Positions 37,986 through 45,592 of a DNA stretch of 64,000 nt are shown here, piece after piece. The DNA comes from Nocardioides sp. PD653-B2 (GTDB taxonomy: Bacteria > Actinomycetota > Actinomycetes > Propionibacteriales > Nocardioidaceae), in assembly GCF_002117935.1 (NCBI RefSeq), contig NZ_BDJE01000017.1, positions 124,001-188,000 on the forward strand. The letters run 5' to 3'. Under the pieces are notes generated by a model. The model worked only from the letters and a program-made list of their open reading frames with translations. It made no database searches and was not told where the DNA came from. Every line of letters begins with the position of its first letter. Within the stretch, counting starts at the first letter, position 1. Made by a program: the position numbers and the translations under genes.

Positions 37986-39328
37986 CACCCGTCGACGTCG
38001 TCGTCCTGGGCCTCGGGGCGGGTGGGGAGTACGCCGCGCGCAAGCTGGCCGAGGCCGGGCTCGTCGTCGTCGGCGTCGAGCGCGAGCTGGTCGGCGGGGA
38101 GTGCCCGTTCTGGGGCTGCACGCCGTCGAAGCTGCTGATCCGCTCCGCCGACGTGCTCGCCGAGGCCCGCCGCGTCGACGGGCTGGCCGGGCACGCCGAG
38201 GTGCACCCCGACTGGGGCCGGCCCGCCGCGCGGATCCGCGAGGCCAACCACGACTGGACCGACGGCCAGCACGCGGGACCGCTGGAGCAGGCGGGCGTGC
38301 GGATCGTGCGCGGCCACGGCCGCCTCACGGGACCCGGCGTCGTCGAGGTCGACGGCACGACGTACGACGCCCGCCTCGGGGTCGTGCTCAACACCGGCAC
38401 CGACCCCGCGGTGCCACCCATCCCGGGCCTCGCGGGCACGCCGTACTGGACCAACCGCGAGGTCATGCAGCAGACCGTGCAGCCGGAGTCGTTGCTGGTC
38501 GTCGGGGCCGGCGCGATCGGGACGGAGCTGGCGCAGGCGTTCGCCCGCTTCGGGACCCGGGTGACGGTGCTCGAGGCGCAGGACCGGCTCTGCCCGGAGG
38601 AGGTCGAGGCGTGCGAGGTGATCTCGGCCGTGCTGCGCGCCGAGGGCGTGGAGCTGCGGGTCGGGGTGCAGATCGACGCGGTGCGGCACGGCGTCGGTGG
38701 CTTCGAGGTCGACGTCGACGGCGAGACGCTCAGCGCCGACCGGCTGCTCGTCGCCGCGGGGCGCCGTCCCAACCTGACCGACATCGGCCTGGAGACCGTC
38801 GGTCTCGACCCCGACGCGGACCGGGTCGACACCGATGAGCGGATGCGCGCCGCCGACCGGCTGTGGGCCGTCGGCGACATCACCGGCCGCGGCGCCTTCA
38901 CCCACATCGCGATCTACCAGGCCCAGGTCGCCGTGCGCGACCTGCTCGGTGCGGACGGGCCGTGGGCCGACTACCGCGCGGTCAGCCGGGTCACTTTCAC
39001 GGACCCCGAGATCGGGGCGGTCGGGATGAGCGAGGAGCAGGCCCGCGCGGCCGGCCTGCGGGTCGCGGTCGGGAACGCCCAGATCGCGCGATCGAGCCGC
39101 GGCTGGATCCACGGGGCCGACGGGATCGTGAAGGTGGTCGCCGACGCCGACCGCGGGATCCTGGTGGGGGCGACCGTCGTGGCGCCGTACGGCGGGGAGG
39201 TGCTCGGACTGCTGACCGCCGCGGTGCACGCCGAGATCCCGATCGCCACCCTGCGCGGCATGCACTTCGCCTACCCGACCTTCCACCGCGCGGTCGCGGC
39301 GGCGCTGGGCGACCTGGACGTCTCCTAG
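37982..39328 (+). CDS. FAD-dependent pyridine nucleotide-disulfide oxidoreductase 2
   Basis: This 448-aa paralogue of the gene two places upstream has the redox pair G-G-E-C-P-F-W-G-C (Cys41 and Cys46), the NAD(P) loop V-V-G-A-G-A-I-G-T-E-L and A-V-G-D-I-T-G-R-G. It also ends F-A-Y-P-T-F-H-R, with Tyr in place of the catalytic His of lipoamide dehydrogenase. The two share the V-L-N-(P/T)-G-T, A-G-T-P-Y-W-T-N-R and T-V-G-L-D-P motifs, so they probably arose by duplication. GTG start overlapping the DUF1206 stop. Confidence 0.85.
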   Translation: MTPVDVVVLGLGAGGEYAARKLAEAGLVVVGVERELVGGECPFWGCTPSKLLIRSADVLAEARRVDGLAGHAEVHPDWGRPAARIREANHDWTDGQHAGPLEQAGVRIVRGHGRLTGPGVVEVDGTTYDARLGVVLNTGTDPAVPPIPGLAGTPYWTNREVMQQTVQPESLLVVGAGAIGTELAQAFARFGTRVTVLEAQDRLCPEEVEACEVISAVLRAEGVELRVGVQIDAVRHGVGGFEVDVDGETLSADRLLVAAGRRPNLTDIGLETVGLDPDADRVDTDERMRAADRLWAVGDITGRGAFTHIAIYQAQVAVRDLLGADGPWADYRAVSRVTFTDPEIGAVGMSEEQARAAGLRVAVGNAQIARSSRGWIHGADGIVKVVADADRGILVGATVVAPYGGEVLGLLTAAVHAEIPIATLRGMHFAYPTFHRAVAAALGDLDVS

Positions 39329-39430
39329 CCACCCCACCCGAGACTTCTGTCGCGGGACGCGTGTGACCCCCGTGAAATCGGGGAAGGACCCAGCACAGCA
39401 GGACGCACCTGTCTTTGAGGGAGGACACCG

Positions 39431-40834
39431 ATGTCGCAGGACGCATGGAGCTCGGCCGGCTCGCGAGACGACCACGACGACACCAGCGACCGGATGTACA
39501 CGCCTGAGGACCTGGCCGAGTACGCCGCCCGGCGCGACGCCCGCGCCGCCGGCGGCGCCGGCTCGCGGGGCCCGGCCGGCTACGGCGACCCGCTGACCGA
39601 CCCGCTCACCGACCCGATCGCCGACCCGAACGCCGACCCGATCGCCGGGCAGCCCGCCGACCCGGCGCCGTACGTCGCACCCGTGGGGATGCCGACCAGC
39701 CCGCCGCCGAGCTCGCCGCCCCCGTCGTACCAGCCGCCGGTCGAGGTCGTGCCGGTCGTGCCGGTCGTCCCGGCCGTCCCGGCCGTCCCGGCCGAGCCGC
39801 CGGTCCAGGTGGCACCGCCGACGCTGCCGCCCACGTCGCCGCCGCCCAGCGCGCCGCCGGTCGCCGAGGACCCCGAGGCGGAGGGCGACGTCCGGCGCTT
39901 CATGTCGGCCACCGACTTCCTCGACCGCCGCGACGCCGACCAGGAGCACGGCCCCGCGACCTGGGGCTGGCGCGGCAAGGTGCGCAGGTGGAGCGGCGGC
40001 ATGATCACCCCACGCATGGGTCCCGACGAGCTGGCCCACGAGCTGGACCGGCAGACCATCCAGAAGGACTTCGACGGCCCGCGCACCATCGCTTTCATCA
40101 ACCCCAAGGGAGGGGCCGCCAAGACGACCGGCGTCCTCGCGGCGGGCTACACGTTCGGCACCGTGCGCGGCGGCGGCGTGGTCGCATGGGACAACAACGA
40201 GACCCGCGGCACGCTCGGCATCCGGGGCACCCGCAGCACCCACCGCAACACGACCCGCGAGCTGCTCGAGGACCTCGAGCGCTTCACCGACGTCTACCAG
40301 TCGCGCATCGGCGACCTCGGCGCGTTCGTGCGCTCCCAGGGCGACGCCCACTTCGACGTGCTCGCCTCCGACGAGCGGCCCGACGTCACCGGCACCATCC
40401 GGGCCCAGGACTTCGACGCGGTCCACAAGCTGCTCGAGCGGTTCTACCGCATCATCCTGATCGACACCGGCAACAACATGCGCGCCGAGAACTGGCTCGC
40501 CGCCGCCGGTGCCGCCGACCTGCTGGTCGTCACCAGCACGGTCCGCGAGGACACCGGCTACAGCGGGCTCTGGATGCTCGACGCCCTGCAGGACGCCGGC
40601 TACCAGAACCTCAAGTACAAGACCGTGACGATCCTCTCGGACCCGTCGCCCACCGTCGACGCGAAGCTGGCCGCCGACCTGGTCGACGTCTACCAGCAGC
40701 GCACCCGCGGGGTCTACCGGGTGCCGTACGACCCGGCGCTGGTCGCCGGCTCGGTGGTGCCGTACTCCCAGCTCTCCGAGAACACCCGGAGGCAGTGGCT
40801 CAAGGCGTGCGCCGGCATGGCCGAGGGTCTCTGA
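39431..40834 (+). CDS. ParA/MinD-like ATPase with Pro-rich N-terminus and altered P-loop
   Basis: The 467-aa protein has a disordered first half rich in Pro and Asp, with D-P-L-T-D-P-L-T-D-P-I and V-V-P-V-V-P repeats, then a SIMIBI ATPase domain from about residue 215. The deviant Walker A is N-P-K-G-G-A-A-K-T-T (Lys226 to Thr233), with Ala where the family has Gly before the second Lys. The switch I region reads V-A-W-D-N-N-E-T-R-G-T-L and Walker B I-I-L-I-D-T-G-N-N. Such proteins occur in actinobacteria, some tied to type VII secretion, but no such genes are nearby. A GAGGGAGG ribosome site supports the ATG. Confidence 0.85.
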   Translation: MSQDAWSSAGSRDDHDDTSDRMYTPEDLAEYAARRDARAAGGAGSRGPAGYGDPLTDPLTDPIADPNADPIAGQPADPAPYVAPVGMPTSPPPSSPPPSYQPPVEVVPVVPVVPAVPAVPAEPPVQVAPPTLPPTSPPPSAPPVAEDPEAEGDVRRFMSATDFLDRRDADQEHGPATWGWRGKVRRWSGGMITPRMGPDELAHELDRQTIQKDFDGPRTIAFINPKGGAAKTTGVLAAGYTFGTVRGGGVVAWDNNETRGTLGIRGTRSTHRNTTRELLEDLERFTDVYQSRIGDLGAFVRSQGDAHFDVLASDERPDVTGTIRAQDFDAVHKLLERFYRIILIDTGNNMRAENWLAAAGAADLLVVTSTVREDTGYSGLWMLDALQDAGYQNLKYKTVTILSDPSPTVDAKLAADLVDVYQQRTRGVYRVPYDPALVAGSVVPYSQLSENTRRQWLKACAGMAEGL

Positions 40835-40840
40835 ACCATC

Positions 40841-40890
40841 GCCGGCCTGACGCCCCGGTCGCTCGACCCGACCGGTGGCGCCAGGCCGGC
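40841..40890. terminator. Long bidirectional hairpin between convergent genes
   Basis: GCCGGCCTG (40841-40849) pairs with CAGGCCGGC (40882-40890); inside, CGCC/GGCG and CCGGTC/GACCGG extend the stem to about 19 bp with one mismatch and one bulge, around a 9-base loop. It lies between the ends of the ParA-like gene and the PPOX gene and could stop transcription from both sides. Confidence 0.7.
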
Positions 40891-40897
40891 CCTGGAC

Positions 40898-41302
40898 TCA
40901 GCTCTTGGCGGCGCCCCAGCCGTGCCAGGTCTCGATCGTCATCCACCCGGTCGTGCGCGGGCTCTCGCGATCGGGGTAGGGGCGGCCGTTGTAGTGCCGG
41001 CTGAGCCGGTCGATGTCGGCGAGGTCGGTGTCCGCCACTAGCTCCTCGACCCGCCCGATGAGCGACACGTGGGTGTACCAGCTCTGCTCGTCCAGGACCG
41101 TGAGGGTGACCCGGGGGTCGCGGCGCAGGTGCTTCACCCGCACCCGGGTGTCGTCCATGTTGAGCATGACGCGGTCGCCGTCGAGCAGGTACCAGGTCGC
41201 CACCGACACCGGCTGTCCGTCGGAGCGCAGGGTCGCGACCACAGCCGGGTTCGGCTTGGCCAGCAGGTCACGGACGTCGTCGGGGAACGGCAGCTCGGGC
41301 AT
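40898..41302 (-). CDS. PPOX-class F420-dependent oxidoreductase
   Basis: The 134-aa protein has the split beta-barrel flavin-reductase fold pattern: A-V-V-A-T-L-R-S-D-G-Q-P-V-S-V-A-T-W-Y, R-V-K-H-L-R-R-D-P-R-V-T-L-T-V and a C-terminal tail. These match the small actinobacterial enzymes annotated as F420-dependent PPOX-family proteins, which bind F420 or FMN. Substrate unknown. AGGAGG lies six bases before the ATG on its strand. Divergent from the quinone reductase gene, 57 bases away. Confidence 0.82.
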   Translation of the reverse strand: MPELPFPDDVRDLLAKPNPAVVATLRSDGQPVSVATWYLLDGDRVMLNMDDTRVRVKHLRRDPRVTLTVLDEQSWYTHVSLIGRVEELVADTDLADIDRLSRHYNGRPYPDRESPRTTGWMTIETWHGWGAAKS

Positions 41303-41359
41303 GGATCCTCCTGATGGCGGGTTTACTGAAGGCTAGGTCCTTCGAGGAGAGGTTCAACC

Positions 41360-42382
41360 GTGCGAGCAGTCATCTATCGCGAGACCGGTCCGTCGTCGGT
41401 GCTGGAGGTTGTCGAGCGCGACCTCCCCGAGCCCGGGCCGGGTGAGGTGCGGGTGCGGGTGGTCCGGTCGGGGGTGAACCCGACCGACTGGAAGTTCCGG
41501 ACGGGCAACATGGCCGGCCACGACGAGGTGGTGCCCGGCCAGGACGGCGCCGGCGTGATCGACGCGGTCGGGCCGGGCGTCGACCGGTACGCCGTCGGCG
41601 ACCGGGTCTGGACCGTGCTCGCCCAGCACGGACGGCCCTACGGCACCGCCGCCGACTACACCGTCCAGCCGGTCGAGCGTGTCGCCCCGCTGCCCGAGGG
41701 GGCGTCGTACGACCTCGGCGCCAGCCTGGGTGTCCCGGCGGTCACCGCGCACCGGGCGCTGACCGCGGCCCAGGACGGACCCGACCGACTGGCGCCCGGC
41801 GCGCTCGACGGCAAGGTCGTGCTGGTGGCCGGGGGAGCAGGCGCGGTCGGCAACGCCGCGATCCAGCTGGCCCGCTGGGCCGGCGCCACCGTCATCACGA
41901 CGGTGAGCAGCGACGACAAGGCCGCGCTCGCGACGGCCGCCGGCGCCCACCACACGGTGAACTACCGCGACGGCGACACCGCCCGGCAGATCCTCGCCAT
42001 CGCCCCCGACGGCGTCGACATCGCGGTGGAGGTCGCACCGGCCCAGAACATCGGGATCGACCTCGAGGTCGTGCGCGTGCACGGACTGGTCTCGATCTAC
42101 GCCAACAACGGCGGCGACGAGATGACCATGCCGCTGCGCGCGGCGTTCGGGAAGAACCTGCGCTTCCAGTTCCTCATCCTCTACACCCTGCACGAGCACC
42201 TGGTGCAGGCGGCGGTCGAGGATGTCAACGCCGCGGTCGCCGCCGGGGCGTTGCGGGTCGGCGAGGACGCCGGCATCGCCCTGCACCACTTCCCGCTGGA
42301 GTCGACCGCCGCGGCCCAGGACGCCGTCGAGGGCGGCGCGGTCGGCAAGGTGCTGATCGACGTCGATCGAGACGTGCGATGA
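41360..42382 (+). CDS. NADPH:quinone reductase-like (MDR family) oxidoreductase
   Basis: The 340-aa protein is a zinc-free medium-chain dehydrogenase/reductase. The N-terminal GroES-like domain has G-E-V-R-V-R-V-V-R-S-G-V-N-P-T-D-W-K and P-G-Q-D-G-A-G-V-I. The Rossmann part has the NADPH loop V-A-G-G-A-G-A-V-G-N-A-A-I-Q-L-A and V-N-Y-R-D-G-D. The structural zinc Cys residues are absent, as in quinone reductases. GTG start with a GAGGAG ribosome site nine bases upstream. Physiological substrate unknown. Confidence 0.88.
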   Translation: MRAVIYRETGPSSVLEVVERDLPEPGPGEVRVRVVRSGVNPTDWKFRTGNMAGHDEVVPGQDGAGVIDAVGPGVDRYAVGDRVWTVLAQHGRPYGTAADYTVQPVERVAPLPEGASYDLGASLGVPAVTAHRALTAAQDGPDRLAPGALDGKVVLVAGGAGAVGNAAIQLARWAGATVITTVSSDDKAALATAAGAHHTVNYRDGDTARQILAIAPDGVDIAVEVAPAQNIGIDLEVVRVHGLVSIYANNGGDEMTMPLRAAFGKNLRFQFLILYTLHEHLVQAAVEDVNAAVAAGALRVGEDAGIALHHFPLESTAAAQDAVEGGAVGKVLIDVDRDVR

Positions 42383-42406
42383 CCGCCCGCGTGGTTCAGT
42401 AGAGGC

Positions 42407-42598
42407 ATGGCCAAACCGCTGTGGGTCGTCGCCGGTGTCGTGCTCGCGCTGCTCGGACTGCTCTTCACGCTGCAGGGCGTGGGCGTGATCGAGGACAGCT
42501 CGATGAGCAACACCACGACCTGGTCGATCCTCGGGCCGGTGATCCTCCTGGTCGGCGTCGGCCTCCTCTCGGTCGGCATCCGCGGACGACGGCCCTGA
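42407..42598 (+). CDS. Small two-helix membrane protein
   Basis: The 63-aa product has two hydrophobic helices (about residues 5-25 and 39-58) joined by a short polar loop with N-T-T-T-W. Similar tiny membrane proteins are common in actinobacteria without known function. It sits 24 bases after the quinone reductase and four bases before the molybdopterin protein. Confidence 0.7.
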   Translation: MAKPLWVVAGVVLALLGLLFTLQGVGVIEDSSMSNTTTWSILGPVILLVGVGLLSVGIRGRRP

Positions 42599-42602
42599 GT
42601 CG

Positions 42603-43301
42603 ATGGGCGGGGGGCCGAGGGGCGAGCTGGACGGTGCGCCCGTCGGCCGTCGTGTCGTGCTCGGCCTGCTGGGGCTCGGTGCGGTCGGCGTGGTCGCCGG
42701 CAGGTCCGTCCAGGAGGAGCTGAGCCACCTGCTTGCCCCGGCCCAGCTCCGCGACCCGACCGGGCTGACGTCGCTGGTGCCGCTCGGCAACACGTGGCGC
42801 TACTACTCGGTCACGGGTGCGGTCGCGCCCCGGGCCCCCTCGGCGTACCGGCTGACGGTGTCCGGCGACGTCGCGACGTCGGCGACGTACTCGTACGCCG
42901 ACCTGGCGGCGCTGCCACAGACGTCGTTCACCGACACGTTCCAGTGCGTGACCGGCTGGCACGTGCCCGACGTCCCCTGGTCCGGGGTGCGGATGGCCGA
43001 CCTGCTCGACCTCGCCGGGCCGACCGCCGACGCCGTCGGCGTGCGCTTCCGGTCCTTCGACGGCACCTACGCGGTCAACATGACGCTCGAGCAGGCGCGC
43101 GCGGACGACGTGATCGTCGCGCTCTCGATGTACGGCGAGCCGGTCACCCACGACCACGGGGGACCGGTGCGGATCTACTCGGGCTCGATGTACGGCTACA
43201 AGAGCACGAAGTGGCTCGACGAGATCGAGGTGACCACGAACAACCTGCCGGGCTACTGGGAGGACCGCGGCTACCCGCTGGACGGGATCATCGGCGAGTG
43301 A
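42603..43301 (+). CDS. Tat-exported molybdopterin-dependent oxidoreductase (sulfite oxidase/MsrP-like)
   Basis: The 232-aa protein has a twin-arginine signal (G-R-R-V-V-L-G-L-L-G-L-G, about residues 15-33) and a sulfite-oxidase-fold molybdopterin domain. Cys115 in F-Q-C-V-T-G-W is the expected molybdenum ligand; the W-S-G-V-R, H-D-H-G-G-P-V-R and Y-K-S-T-K-W motifs are all typical. It is coupled by GTGA to a membrane cytochrome b, an arrangement like MsrP/MsrQ methionine sulfoxide repair, although the partner is of another type. Substrate unknown. Confidence 0.88.
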   Translation: MGGGPRGELDGAPVGRRVVLGLLGLGAVGVVAGRSVQEELSHLLAPAQLRDPTGLTSLVPLGNTWRYYSVTGAVAPRAPSAYRLTVSGDVATSATYSYADLAALPQTSFTDTFQCVTGWHVPDVPWSGVRMADLLDLAGPTADAVGVRFRSFDGTYAVNMTLEQARADDVIVALSMYGEPVTHDHGGPVRIYSGSMYGYKSTKWLDEIEVTTNNLPGYWEDRGYPLDGIIGE

Positions 43302-43936
43302 GTGACCTCGTGAGCGTCGCCCGCTTCACCCCGGCCGAGCGGTTCGTGCACCGCTCGGTGGCGGTGCTGATGGGCGTGTGCCTGGTCACCGCCGCCATCC
43401 TCTACAACGGCTCGATCATGCTCGCGATCGGCCACCGACACCTCGTGGAGCTGATCCACGTCTGGTGCGGCCTCGCGCTGCCGGTGCCGATGCTGGCCGG
43501 CGCGCTGACGGCGGCGTACCGGACCGACGTGCGCCGGCTCAACCGGTTCACGCCGTCGGACTGGCGCTGGCTGCGCAGTCTCCATCGGCGCGACGGCACC
43601 CTCCCGGTCGGCAAGTTCAACGCCGGCCAGAAGCTGAACGCGCAGCTCGTCGCCGGGTCGACCCTGGTCCTGCTCGGCACCGGTGTCGTCATGTACTGGA
43701 CCGGCCTGGTGCGGCTCTCGTGGCGGTCGGGCGCGACCTTCGTGCACGACTGGTTCGCGGTGGGCCTCGGCCTGCTCGTGATCGGCCACATCGTCTACGC
43801 CCTCAAGGACCCCGAAGCCCGCCGGGGCATGCGCGAGGGCCGGGTCTCGACCCGGTGGGCGCGGGCCGAGCACGGGGCCTGGGTGGACGAGCTGCACGAC
43901 GACACCACGACGACCGGTCCAGCCGCTGAGAAGTAG
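43298..43936 (+). CDS. Membrane cytochrome b (b561/formate dehydrogenase gamma-like)
   Basis: The 212-aa protein has four membrane helices (about residues 20-40, 47-68, 105-130 and 145-165). Candidate heme-ligand His residues are in F-V-H-R-S, I-G-H-R-H-L-V-E-L-I-H-V-W-C-G, F-V-H-D-W and I-G-H-I-V-Y. The pattern fits a di-heme cytochrome b that passes electrons between quinol and the exported molybdopterin protein upstream. A later in-frame GTG at 43310 is an alternative start. The C-terminus is hydrophilic. Confidence 0.82.
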   Translation: MSDLVSVARFTPAERFVHRSVAVLMGVCLVTAAILYNGSIMLAIGHRHLVELIHVWCGLALPVPMLAGALTAAYRTDVRRLNRFTPSDWRWLRSLHRRDGTLPVGKFNAGQKLNAQLVAGSTLVLLGTGVVMYWTGLVRLSWRSGATFVHDWFAVGLGLLVIGHIVYALKDPEARRGMREGRVSTRWARAEHGAWVDELHDDTTTTGPAAEK

Positions 43937-43945
43937 GTGTGCCGG

Positions 43946-43976
43946 TTGGCCGACCGGGACGCAGCGGAGGTAGGGT
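43946..43976 (+). promoter_or_regulatory. Candidate promoter of the pyr operon
   Basis: TTGGCC (43946-43951) and TAGGGT (43971-43976) are spaced 19 bases apart and resemble -35 and -10 elements. A start near 43983 would give a leader of about 55 bases that includes the PyrR-type hairpin. Confidence 0.45.
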
Positions 43977-44003
43977 CGGACTCGATCGACATCCTTTAAC
44001 GAG

Positions 44004-44028
44004 CCGTCCCGTGAGGCGGAGAAGGAGG
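44004..44028 (+). promoter_or_regulatory. PyrR-binding RNA hairpin overlapping the pyrR ribosome site
   Basis: The leader holds G-T-C-C-C-G-T-G-A-G-G-C, close to the PyrR recognition loop known from Bacillus (AGUCCAGAGAGGCU). It forms a stem from CCGTCC (44004-44009) and GGCGG (44015-44019), and the ribosome site GAAGGAGG (44021-44028) follows at once. Binding of PyrR with UMP or UTP would block ribosome access. Translational control of this kind is described for mycobacterial pyrR; its use here is inferred. Confidence 0.7.
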
Positions 44029-44039
44029 TCTGCGGTCTG

Positions 44040-44630
44040 ATGCCATCGCGCGACACCGCAACCACAGACGTTGGGCGCGTCGTTCTGGACGACCTCGACA
44101 TCACCCGGGCTCTGACCCGGATCTCCCACGAGATCCTCGAACGCAACAAGGGCGCGGGCGACCTCGTCCTCCTCGGGATCCCCAGCCGGGGCGTCCCCCT
44201 CGCGCAGCGGATCGCCGCGCGGATGGCCGCGGTGGAGGGGTACGACGTCCCCGTCGGCTCGATCGACGTGACCATGTACCGCGACGACCTGCGGATGAAG
44301 CCGGCCCGGGCGCTGCTGCACACGCAGATCCCCGCGGGGGGCATCGACGGCAAGGTCGTCGTCCTGGTCGACGACGTGCTCTTCTCCGGTCGCACCATCC
44401 GGGCCGCGCTCGACGCGCTCAACGACATCGGCCGCCCCAAGGCGGTGCGCCTCGCGGTCCTGGTCGACCGCGGGCACCGCGAGCTGCCGATCCGCGCCGA
44501 CTTCGTGGGCAAGAACCTCCCGACCTCGCTGGTCGAGCGGGTCAAGGTCACCCTCGCCGGGGTCGACGACGTCGACGCGGTGACCATCCAGGGCACGCTG
44601 GCGAACACCGACGGGGAGGGGGAGGCGTGA
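44040..44630 (+). CDS. pyrR: PyrR: pyr operon RNA-binding regulator / uracil phosphoribosyltransferase
   Basis: PyrR (196 aa) binds pyr mRNA in response to uridine nucleotides and usually retains uracil phosphoribosyltransferase activity. The PRPP loop [17 protein letters not shown] is intact, and basic residues for RNA binding occur along H-T-Q-I-P and [16 protein letters not shown]. The ATG is 11 bases after AGGAGG. It leads the operon and is coupled to pyrB by GTGA. Confidence 0.95.
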   Translation: MPSRDTATTDVGRVVLDDLDITRALTRISHEILERNKGAGDLVLLGIPSRGVPLAQRIAARMAAVEGYDVPVGSIDVTMYRDDLRMKPARALLHTQIPAGGIDGKVVVLVDDVLFSGRTIRAALDALNDIGRPKAVRLAVLVDRGHRELPIRADFVGKNLPTSLVERVKVTLAGVDDVDAVTIQGTLANTDGEGEA

Positions 44631-45592
44631 AGCGGCACCTGCTGAGCGCGGCCGACCTGACCCGCGACGACGCCGAGCTGGTCCTCGCGACCGCCGACGA
44701 GATGCGCTCGCTCGCGGACCGGCCGATCAAGAAGCTGCCCGCGCTGCGCGGCCGCACCGTGGTCAACCTCTTCTTCGAGGACTCCACCCGCACCCGAATC
44801 TCCTTCGAGGCCGCCGCCAAGCGGCTCAGCGCGGACGTCATCAACTTCGCGGCCAAAGGGTCGAGCCTCTCCAAGGGCGAGAGCCTCAAGGACACCGCGC
44901 TGACCCTCGAGGCGATGGGCGCGGACGCGGTCGTCGTGCGCCACGGCTCCAGCGGCGCCCCGCACCGGCTCGCCCACTCGGGCTGGGTCCGGTCCAGCGT
45001 CGTCAACGCCGGCGACGGCACCCACGAGCACCCGACCCAGGCGCTGCTCGACGCGTTCACGATGTGGAAGCACCTCGGCGGCTCCAGGCCCGGCGGCCTC
45101 GAGGGTCGCAAGATCGCGATCGTCGGCGACGTCCTGCACAGCCGGGTCGCCCGCTCCAACGCGCTCCTGCTGCGCACGCTCGGCGCGGAGGTCACGCTGG
45201 TCGCGCCGCCGACGCTGCTCCCGGTGGGGATCGAGGGCTGGCCGGTCGAGACGTCGTACGACCTCGACAGCGTGCTGCCCAAGGCCGACGCCGTGATGAT
45301 GCTGCGGGTCCAGCGGGAGCGGATGCACGGCGGATTCTTCCCGACCGCGCGCGAGTACTCCCGCCGCTACGGCCTGGACGGCAAGCGGATGGCGACGCTC
45401 CAGGACCACACGATCGTGATGCACCCCGGCCCGATGGTCCGCGGCATGGAGATCACGGCCGACGTGGCCGACTCCGACCGGTCCGTGATCGTCGAGCAGG
45501 TCACCAACGGCGTCGCCGTGCGGATGGCCGTTCTGTACCTGCTGCTGAGTGGCAACGAGCCGGCCGGCTCGATGGTTGAGGGAGAAGAGTGA
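44627..45592 (+). CDS. pyrB: Aspartate carbamoyltransferase catalytic subunit
   Basis: PyrB (321 aa) joins carbamoyl phosphate to aspartate, the first committed pyrimidine step. The carbamoyl-phosphate site [13 protein letters not shown], the [10 protein letters not shown] loop and [16 protein letters not shown] are canonical. The late H-P-G-P-M-V-R-G is present. No regulatory chain gene (pyrI) is nearby, as in other actinobacteria. GTG start overlapping pyrR. Confidence 0.96.
   Translation: MKRHLLSAADLTRDDAELVLATADEMRSLADRPIKKLPALRGRTVVNLFFEDSTRTRISFEAAAKRLSADVINFAAKGSSLSKGESLKDTALTLEAMGADAVVVRHGSSGAPHRLAHSGWVRSSVVNAGDGTHEHPTQALLDAFTMWKHLGGSRPGGLEGRKIAIVGDVLHSRVARSNALLLRTLGAEVTLVAPPTLLPVGIEGWPVETSYDLDSVLPKADAVMMLRVQRERMHGGFFPTAREYSRRYGLDGKRMATLQDHTIVMHPGPMVRGMEITADVADSDRSVIVEQVTNGVAVRMAVLYLLLSGNEPAGSMVEGEE

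Noticed and set aside
42603..43936. Calling the pair MsrP/MsrQ outright
   Set aside because: The membrane partner lacks the MsrQ layout and looks like a b561/FdnI cytochrome, so the name would overstate the evidence.
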